A DNA stretch of 64,000 nucleotides from Achatina immaculata (taxonomy: Eukaryota; Mollusca; Gastropoda; Stylommatophora; Achatinidae): NCBI GenBank assembly GCA_009760885.1, contig CM019707.1:33588645-33652644 (forward strand), given 5' to 3'. Position 1 is the first letter of the stretch, and each line of letters begins with the position of its first letter. The notes beneath the pieces were generated by a model, which made no database searches, was not told where the DNA came from, and worked only from the letters and a program-made list of their open reading frames with translations. The position numbers were made by a program, and so were the translations under genes. Positions 56,573 through 64,000 of the stretch are shown piece after piece.

Positions 56573-56975
56573 AAAGCCAACGGCAAATTGACACTATCAG
56601 ACAAATGAAACAGCACAGGGATATCAAACTTCCGTGCATGGGAGATACAGTCTTAGTGAAGATGTTGACATTTCCTGATAGATGGCTCGGTTAGCTTAAT
56701 CGGAAGGGCTCCATTTTTAACATGGCTTCAGCTGTTTGGCCCGTAGAGGAGCAAAGAGCAGACATGAGGTTTTTGTGGTCGGACGGTGTTAAACCTCGTG
56801 AACTTCATGGAAGAATGCTGTGACAGTATGGAGATTCATGCATTGAGGGGAGATTCATGCATTGAGGGGAGATAAGAGTGGGTAGGAGCGTTTGAAAATG
56901 GGCGAGCTTCAAATCCGAAATGGTAAAGTTTCCGCTCGCCCTAGCACCGCCACTACTCATGCTTCCACTTATAAT
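56573..56975 (+). pseudogene. Second mariner-like element, 5' fragment
   Basis: After TATACGAGCGTGATTAAAAA (a mariner-like terminus), a frame from 56721 reads MASAVWPVEEQRADMRFLWS, DGVKPRELHGRML, stop, QYGDSCI, then after a short duplication VGAFENGRASNPKW and RPSTATTHAST. This is the N-terminal region of another mariner family. The sequence GAGATTCATGCATTGAGGG is repeated in tandem at about 56829-56868. The catalytic domain is missing. Confidence 0.65.
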
Positions 56976-57199
56976 TTCTTCCAGTTTATATATCGTCCAT
57001 ACCATTTATTTTTCATTGTTATCACAAACTGTGCTCAGGTTAGCGGGGATTTATGTGACTGCGTTATTTTGTTAGTAAACTGCGTTAACATACTTCAACA
57101 CATACACGGTATTGCAATTTTTAGTCCGTTGCTGGGTAGGGACTGCAGCAAGCAAGGATACCCAGGGTAATACCTAAATTTACACCTTAGTATTATATT
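56976..57199. other. Non-coding stretch, nothing recognised
   Basis: AT-rich, no feature identified. Confidence 0.4.
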
Positions 57200-57690
57200 T
57201 CATAGGACCACTGTACCCTACCACGCATGATCGTAAAAGGCGACTATGGAGGGTTCAGCATAGGGCCAGCAACCCTAACTAGTAAAAAACTATCAGACTG
57301 CTACAGAAACAGAAGCAAGGGAAAAAACAAATGCAGGTGGAAGGAAAAAGGCTTATCAGGAAAATGAAAATAACATCTTGTTGGCAGAGATGCAGACTGC
57401 AATTATTGAGGAAAGACGCTGGCGATGGCTGGGATATATGCTCCGAATGACTGATAACTCACTACCAAAAACAGCACTAAGATGGACACCACAGGGGAAC
57501 AGAAGTGAGGGTAGACCAAAAGAGACATGGAGAAGAACAACAGAGAGGATGTTGAGCAATAGAGGGCTCACCTGGGCAAGAGCAGAAAAAAAGGCAAAGG
57601 ACAGGCGTTTGTGGAAAACCCTTGTGGAAGCCCCATTTTGCCCTGGGCACTTAAGGTTCAGAGAGAATGAATGAATGAATGAATGAATAA
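57200..57690 (+). mobile_element. LINE family C, 3' end
   Basis: The 98-codon frame at 57378-57674 has EERRWRWLGYMLRMTDNSLP, RWTPQGNRSEGRPKETWRRT, and WARAEKKAKDRRLWKTLVEA, the C-terminal part of another non-LTR ORF2. Upstream (57205-57330) lies a non-coding region with GGCGACTATGGAGGGTTCAG. Ends in a GAATGAATGAAT tract at 57665-57690, which it shares with the 3' end of the minus-strand CR1-like element. Confidence 0.8.
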
Positions 57691-58081
57691 TCTTTATTTT
57701 TCAAGGGTAAAGAATTGGGCACGCAGGCCCGTCTTACATTCTGCCCTTCATCACTCCATCTTTCATTCTTCCCACACACTTGATTTAGTACAAAAATACA
57801 AATTAAATTAGTAAAAACATATCAAAAGAGTGTAAGATTTAACTACTACATTCAAGGTAAAAGAGAAGAAGTAATTAACCTAATAAAATAGCACTCACGC
57901 ACACATACACACGCAGACATATACATAAATAAAAATACATTGTAAATACGGATCTTCTAACATATTTTTTTAAACAAACATTAAAATAATTTCTAACAAT
58001 ATCTAACAAGTTGCTTTCCTAACTATGTCACTGAAGTACTTGATGGTTTACGAGCCATGTGTTGAGAGAGTGCTGGCTATT

Positions 58082-60906
58082 TTATGGAGGCATATAATTA
58101 CATGCAAGTAAATAATGAAACAGGTTTGAGTTAAAGGATGAAGTATTACCAATGGATTTTAAATTGTAGGGGAGGGTGTTCCAGAGCTGTACTGCAGAGT
58201 ATGCAAGGCTTTTCTTGTACATATCAATTCTGGGTTTAGGAAGAAGACAGTTTTTTAAACGCTGGCTATGTTTAGTGTTATACGTAAACAGTGACCACAA
58301 GTAAGGCGGAGCATTGTGCGACAGAATTCTGTGAACAAACTTAACTTTGTTAAAAATGATTCTATTTTTGAGGGGTAGAATTTTGAGTTGTTTATGTTGA
58401 TCTACAGTCTGTACTGGGTGTTTGTCATAAATAAGATTTAATGCTCGCTTGTGAAGTGAGTGGAGCCTTTTTGTGTTTGAGACTGAGCATCCATCCCAGA
58501 TTGTGGAACAGTAATCTAAGTGTGTTTGTATGTGTGATATGTAGTATATTTTTCTTGTGTTTTTGTCGATAAAGTGTTTAATCTTGGCTAATTGGTAAAC
58601 TTTCTGTGCAATCAAATTTGTTAGGTTATGTACGTGAGAATTCCAAGTTAAATGCTGATCAATGATGAGTCCTAGGGTTTTATGTTCATGAACATTTTCT
58701 ATTGCCTTAGTCCCAGCACAAAGCTGTAGTGAAGTTTTAGTTGCATTTTGCAGTTTCTGTCTTGTAGTGATGAGCATGGATTTTGTTTTGTTGGTGTTTA
58801 TCAACATACCATTTTTATTACTCCATTTAATCAAACTGTTTATATCATTTTGGAGCGTTGTCTGTAGGTTATTGATGTCATAGTCACTATTGTAAACAGT
58901 ACAGTCGTCAGCGAAAAGATCACATGAAGAGTGCTTTAAATGTAGTGGTAGGTCGTTAATATAGATAGCAAAGAGAAGAGGACCAAGAATGGAGCCTTGA
59001 GGAATACCGGTATCAACCACAGACGAGCCAGATATTTTGTTTCTAAAGCAAACTACTTGTTTTCTACCTGAGAGAAAAGATGTAATACATTTTTTAGGTC
59101 AGGATGTAATCTATAGCCTTCCAGCTTTTTTGCAAGAATTTCATGATCAATCATATCGAAGGCTTTCTTAAAATCAACAAAGACAGCACCACACAATTTG
59201 TCATCATTTATATTAGACAGCCAGCTTTCTGTCATTTTAGTTAATGCTGTGTGGCAGGAGTAATTTGGTCTAAAACCTGACTGACTGTCTATTAGTAGAC
59301 TGTTTTCTTGCATGTGGAGCAGAGTTAACTTTTGTATATGTTTTTCAAGAGGTTTAGATAGTGATGACAGAATGGATATGGGTCTATAGTTTGAGAGGTC
59401 ACTAGTCTGTCCAGATTTAAAAAGAGGAAAAACTTTGGCGAGTTTAAAAGCGTCAGGGAAATATTTTTTGTCAATACACAAGTTGTATAAGTATGTTAGT
59501 GTGTCTGTGATAACTGGTGCAGCGTAGCGTAGTATCTTGTTACTAATGTCATCACATCCTGCTGAGTTAGTGTTCTTTAAGGACCGGACGTAGTTATAAA
59601 CCTCACCGACTGTGAGGAAAGGAATATTAATTTGTTTTAGCTTTACACATTTACTGTCGCTGAAAGTTTTCAACACGCTCAGGTCGCAATTTGGGGTCGG
59701 TAATGAAGATTTTAGAATACTAATTTCTTCCCTAAAATGTTCACTGAAGTTAGTGCAAGTATGTTCACCGTTAATTGTTTGTGGGTCAGACTGCTTCCTT
59801 TTATTTACAAGAGTATTAATTGCTTTCCAGATTGATTTACTATCAGTTTTGTCTTTCACTAAATTTCTGAAGTAATTTTTCTTTTCCTGCCTAATTAAAT
59901 ACTGCACCTTATTCCTAAGTGAACGATAGCTACTGAAATTTCTGCTTTTGTGAGCTTCATCCCGTTTCCTCATGAGTTGCAATATATCGGGTGTTATCCA
60001 CGGGGATTTTGTTACGTGTTTTACTCTCATTTCTTTGATGGGGACATGCTTGTCAAAAATGTTTCGAAATATCTTGATCCAGTATTCGATAGCCTCATCT
60101 GGATTTGTTAACTGGAAAACGTACGTAAGAGGCGAAGCTTTTAGATCAGTTAAAAATAATTCCAAGTTAAAGTTTTTAAAGTTTCTATATTTGATGCTGG
60201 TATGTTTGTGTTTTGGTATTTTATACCCCTTATGTGACCACGTACAGCAGACCGGGTAGTGATCACTCAGCGACACATGAGGGACAGTACATTCAGTAAT
60301 GTTTCCTGGATGGGCTACATAAATATGATCTATTAGTGTTGATGATGATTCAGCAACTCTAGTAGGTTTGTTAACAATTTGCGAGAAGTTGTAAGATGTT
60401 AAAATGTTCTTCCATGTAGGATTTGGCTGATTAAGATCTATATTGAAGTCGCCTAGAATGATTATGTCCTTGAATTTATGAGTTACAGCATCATCCATCA
60501 TGGTCGCAAAGTGATCATACCACTCGGCTGAAGCATTTGGATTTCGGTATATAAAACTAATTAGAATTGGACTAAGATTTGATATTTTGATTTCTAGCAT
60601 AATACATTCAACCTCTGATGTTTCTAGGTCTTCTCTTCTACAAAATTTAATTGTGTTAGAAATATAAACGACTAAACCTGTCTCTAGCTTCCTAGTTGGG
60701 TCACGCCTGATCAAATTAAAACCATCTATTCTTATATCATTGTCTGTGATGTTTTTATGTAATCTGCTTTCAGAGAAACCAAAAATATGAAAATGTTGTT
60801 GAAGTATATGTGTAACCTCAGGGAGTTTTCCTAACAAATGATAAACATTTAAGTGGCCAACACGTAGGCCATCGTGTCGCAGCCACTCCTCCATTTTCTG
60901 AGTCAC
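58082..60906 (-). pseudogene. CR1-like ORF2: endonuclease and reverse transcriptase, one frameshift
   Basis: First part (60906-59053, 617 codons): AP-endonuclease-type domain with FGFSESRLHK, ISFIYRNPNAS, IILGDFNIDL and VSLSDHYPV. Then RT fingers and palm with FPLFKSGQTSDLSNYRPIS, SGFRPNYSCHTAL and VFVDFKKAFDMIDHEI. Second part (59020-58082, 312 codons): GIPQGSILGPLLFAIYINDL, the catalytic LFADDCTVY, and a thumb/C-terminal region ending QLWNTLPYNLKS. The two parts are out of frame; the shift lies in or near an A6 run on the minus strand (59090-59095). Combined length of about 940 residues is normal for CR1/L2-type ORF2. The catalytic Asp residues are intact. Confidence 0.93.
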
Positions 60907-61234
60907 TATAACAATGTTAGAAATATTATATTTCAGTACAAATAAAATAACTGGTCAGACTTCAATCATACAATTATAGTTATACGTTTAAGCTAGTAGA
61001 GATAATGAATCTAAGTAAGTTTATAATATACTGACAAATAATGGAAAAAAGTACAAAAATCAACAATGCAATGAACGTTATGTAAGTGTAAATTGTAAAA
61101 GATTTGATAACAATATTAGCTGTAAGCTAGCACTAAGAAATGTCTGTTTTGCTGTAAGAACTTCTGTGGTTTTTTGTTTTTGTTCAGTTAAATTAATCTA
61201 CAGAAGTTAAAGAGTGCTGGAAGTTTCAAGCTAT

Positions 61235-61815
61235 CTAGTATCTGTATGTGGGTGTTGAGTGTTGATTGTGAAGTAGGGACATCATATACGCGTGGCTCAG
61301 AGCTGCAGGACTAAACTGCATTAGATATTGTAGCTGAAAGTTCCACGGATAATGATTCGAGGTTCTTGTGTTTGTTTCCTGTACAGTTGTTGTGGTATTC
61401 CTAAGTGGTGATTGTACAGGAGTCTCCATGTTGTTCGCTGTACTAAGTGTTGGTATAAATTGTTGAGCTTGCCGTGTAGGCAGGGGTGGGAACATGGAAT
61501 CGTATAGTGGGTCAGTGGATGGAGCGGGCAATGGTAGAGAGGCAGATGGTGATGTTTCTGAGGGTCCTTGGAGTCTTGTAGTTTGTGTAGAGTGTGTGTT
61601 TCTGGATCTATGAGATGTGGATGGCTGTCTAAACTGTTTCTGGCTATTTGAGTGTTTTGTTATGTTCTGCTCAGTTCTTGCCGGATATTTGATATTTTTG
61701 GCAAGGATGCTGCTGCCAGTCTTGTTAATGTGGATGTGGTCCCTGTAAAGGCGTTTTTTGGGAGCACCTGTGGCTGAAGTAAAAAATGGTGTGTTGTTTA
61801 TAAAAACTACTGTGT
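61235..61815 (-). pseudogene. CR1-like ORF1, C-terminal part
   Basis: Minus-strand frame with KKRLYRDHIHINKTGSSILA, which matches the last block (Asp-x-x-His) of the SGNH/GDSL-type esterase domain found in ORF1 of CR1-like elements. A Ser/Pro/Thr-rich, probably disordered tail of about 150 residues follows. The N-terminal part, including the catalytic Ser block, is missing because the element is truncated at the (GA)n tract. The Ser-Leu repeat at the apparent start is that microsatellite. Confidence 0.7.
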
Positions 61816-61818
61816 TCT

Positions 61819-61819
<1 letters not shown>

Positions 61820-61864
<45 letters not shown>
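61820..61864. repeat. (GA)n microsatellite
   Basis: About 22 GA units at the 5' truncation edge of the CR1-like element. Confidence 0.95.
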
Positions 61865-61869
<5 letters not shown>

Positions 61870-62035
61870 ATTTCATTTTGCTTATAGTTTACCACTTAAA
61901 TATCGCTCTGAGTATTGATTCCCATTAGCGTAGAAGATCTACTAAATACTGCCGTAGTAGTTTTGGAAAGAAGTAGTTAATATTCCAACGAAATCCAGAC
62001 TTCAAGGCGTTTAAGGCGAGTCTGAAATTGGGTTT
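61865..62035. other. Non-coding stretch
   Basis: No feature identified. Confidence 0.4.
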
Positions 62036-62180
62036 AGCGTCTTCATAGTCTATCTGGGACATTGTCTATCTAGTCTATCTGGGACATCGCCTATCTAGTA
62101 TATCTGGGACATCGTCTGTTTAGTCTATAGGGGACATCGTCTATCTAATATATCTGGGACATCGTCTATTTAGTATATCT
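62036..62180. repeat. 25-bp minisatellite
   Basis: Five to six units of TCTATCTGGGACATCGTCTA plus TCTAG. Confidence 0.92.
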
Positions 62181-62299
62181 GGGGCGTGTTTCTTGACCCG
62201 GAAAATCAGTTCCATGGAGAGTTCTGCATCTGTTGCCAGTATTCAAGACGTTCTACGACGCCTCCTTACTCTTTTGTCAAGATTTATTTCCCTTGAAGA

Positions 62300-62725
62300 G
62301 TTCTTCTTCTTCTTCTTATGTCATTAGCGTCCCAAGGAGTTCAAGACATCGGTGGAGAGCAAGGTGAAAGGCCTTGGTACTGTCACGTTATGTTTCCTCA
62401 GTGTACTCCTTCACCCCGTCTGTTATCCACCTCTTCCTTGGCCGTCCTCGCTTCCTATTCCCAGATGTTGTTGAGCTGTCTGCGCCTGCCGCTGGTTGCT
62501 CTGGATTCATGCGTACCACATGCCCGAACCACTTATTTCTCTGATTTTCGATGTAATCCTTGACAGGTGTTATTCTCACCTTTTGCTGGATTCGTAAAGC
62601 ATTATTTGTTTTTAATATCGCATTTTGTTTGTGGTGTTTCTTTACCTACTTGGTTGAGTTCCAACTGCTTCTCACTTGTTCTGTGCAACGTCGTAGCAAG
62701 TGCACCTAAGATTGAACCCATACAA
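62300..62725 (-). mobile_element. LINE family D, 3' end
   Basis: Minus strand: RITPVKDYIENQRNKWFGHV, VRMNPEQPAAGAD and NRKRGRPRKRWITDGVKEY, the C-terminus of another non-LTR ORF2, with more degenerate upstream sequence to about 62725. Ends in a short (GAA)n tail (CTTCTTCTT at 62305-62318 on the plus strand). Confidence 0.8.
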
Positions 62726-62732
62726 TCTTTCT

Positions 62733-62935
62733 CCATCATCATCGTCATCATCATCATCGCCTTTCACTCCCTTGAGAGCATAGGCCATGGATAAAGGCTC
62801 TCCAGTCATCCATGTTCTTGGAATTATTCTCTGGTTCCTTCCATGTGTATCCCTTGTCTCTGAGCACTGTCATCATTTCTCTTCTCCAAGTAAGTCTCGG
62901 TCTTCCTCGTTTTCTATTTCCTTAAGGATTCCATT
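62733..62935 (-). mobile_element. LINE family B, 3' end (second copy)
   Basis: Minus strand: WNP, stop, GNRKRGRPRLTWRREMMTVL, DKGYTWKEPENNS and IHGLCSQGSERR, then a short (GAT)n tail (ATC triplets at 62733-62760). Same family and same 3' arrangement as 22654-24390. Truncated on the 5' side just before WNP, next to an A11 run (62936-62946). Confidence 0.85.
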
Positions 62936-62946
62936 AAAAAAAAAAA

Positions 62947-64000
62947 CATGTTCCCCAGGCCCGACCTTTCATTTAATATATGTGTTGCAGCAAACTACCA
63001 AAACTAATTTTCTCTTTTATCATACAACAAATATTCACAAAAAACTTAATCACTCATACTCATGGATGACCCTATGATGCAGTCAAAAAGCAATGCACTA
63101 TCAAACGACAAATTGAAACCAACAAAACACAACATGAACGCATCACAAAATTCATGAGCTCACTTCCACTGATGATCTGAAGGAGCTGTGTTGTTTTTCC
63201 GCTCTCTACAGTAGAGAGTTTCTTGCGTGCATGGAACGCTAGCATCAACTCCAGATCTCCATTTTGTCTGGGACTCTCGCTTAGCAATCTTTCTTACTGC
63301 ACTCTTCAGCAAATTTTATCGGTCGATTGAGCTAGGGATAAATAAATAAATAAAATATTTTCAACGGTCCTCCTCTGATGAGTAGATCTTGTTGAGCCGA
63401 ATGAGTTCCTGCTAGTTTTAAGGAAAGTTCATCACAGTTTATGAACATTTCTCCCTGGATTATGCTGAAGATTCTGCACTGAATTCCAGAAATGACACCA
63501 CTAATTACTGATACATTATAATAGCACTGAAATCTACACTCAGATACTGGAATGTGTTCCGCTCTGCAGTTTTTCTGTAATCGCTCTTTCTATGGAAACT
63601 GCATCTTTAGAATGAACCTATAAAAAAACCTAGAAATTATTCTCTAATACTCGCAATTTTCTCTATGAAATCAATGCCCATGTATCTAATTACTTGAGAA
63701 AACTGTTCAATGTCGGGAGTTGAACCAAACAAAGTTTCTTCCCTCCTTCCTTGCCTTCTGTACCCCTATCTGGGGCTCTCCACTTATTTCTATTCTGGGC
63801 TGTTTCTTCAATCTATCTCCAGGTGCAGTCCATCTTTTATTTTTTTAAATCTCTGCTTCAAGACTCTTTTGCCAGATGCTTCTAGGTCTTCACATTTACA
63901 TAATAGTTATTTCTTATTATTTGGCTCCTTAATGAAGAAGCTAAAAGCTGCATGAACTAGTTTTGAATATGTGCTTACAAGTGGGACACAACTGGAACAT
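62947..64000. other. Non-coding stretch, nothing recognised
   Basis: About 1 kb of AT-rich sequence with a small AAATAAATAAAT tract at 63338-63355. No exon with UNC-93 features, transposon terminus or RNA gene was found. Confidence 0.4.

Larger units (their letters stand above)
57691..61822 (-). mobile_element. CR1-like non-LTR retrotransposon, 4.1 kb, 5' truncated in ORF1
   Basis: Read on the minus strand: C-terminal part of ORF1 (61821-61235), a 328-bp spacer, ORF2 with endonuclease and reverse transcriptase (60906-58082), a 3' UTR of about 390 bp and an ATTCATTC tail at about 57665-57690. The right edge is a (GA)n tract (61820-61864). Only one frame-disrupting change is evident in ORF2, so it is the youngest-looking LINE in the window. 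Confidence 0.9.

Noticed and set aside
56690..56735. tRNA-like GGCTCGGTTAGCTTAATCGG
   Set aside because: No B box follows; it lies at the start of a mariner-like transposase remnant.

Overview
This window reads as animal nuclear DNA, most likely from a mollusc (a gastropod would fit). The signs are one spliced gene with a very long intron and a dense mixture of tRNA-derived SINEs, CR1-like and other non-LTR retrotransposons, Penelope, mariner, Tc1 and hAT elements, plus many minisatellites. The taxon is an inference from repeat content. Nothing bacterial, no CRISPR array, no rRNA gene and no convincing functional tRNA gene was seen.

The only convincing host gene is a plus-strand UNC-93 family membrane protein. 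Its first coding exon is at 18430-19759 and a probable second exon at 42017-42153, joined in matching phase across an intron of about 22.3 kb. The rest of the protein is not in the window. Almost everything else is repeat.

Layout: 1-5925 is minisatellite (30-bp and 35-bp units) with a 1.73-kb tandem duplication carrying a tetranucleotide tract. 6415-9605 holds a SINE, a dispersed element with a GAA tail, a region of nested internal repeats and a LINE 3' end. 10640-16835 is mainly a 5.8-kb, 26-bp satellite in which a 177-bp near-exact copy of UNC-93 coding sequence is embedded. 16838-18429 is the 5' flank of the gene. 19760-42016 is intron 1: minisatellites, nested LINEs, a SINE, three tandem units with Tc1-like transposase remnants, two 2.1-kb units with Penelope/LINE/SINE pieces, a 5'-inverted Penelope insertion and a 1-kb TTAG array. 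42134-42990 is a 20-bp minisatellite whose first unit is the exon 2/intron junction. 43000-51450 holds a Penelope 3' end, an hAT MITE, several minisatellites and a triplicated mariner locus that includes one full-length copy. 52275-64000 holds a 37-bp array split by a LINE, a SINE, a degenerate array, a second mariner fragment, a 4.1-kb CR1-like element with an almost intact ORF2, and LINE 3' ends.

Two themes recur. First, tandem duplications of 1.2-2.1 kb have breakpoints inside transposons or minisatellites, often with a few bases of microhomology. Second, coding sequence has been drawn into satellites twice: an exon fragment inside the 26-bp array, and an exon-intron junction amplified as the 20-bp array. 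By hand tally about a quarter of the window is tandem repeat. Open frames running through these arrays are not counted as genes.
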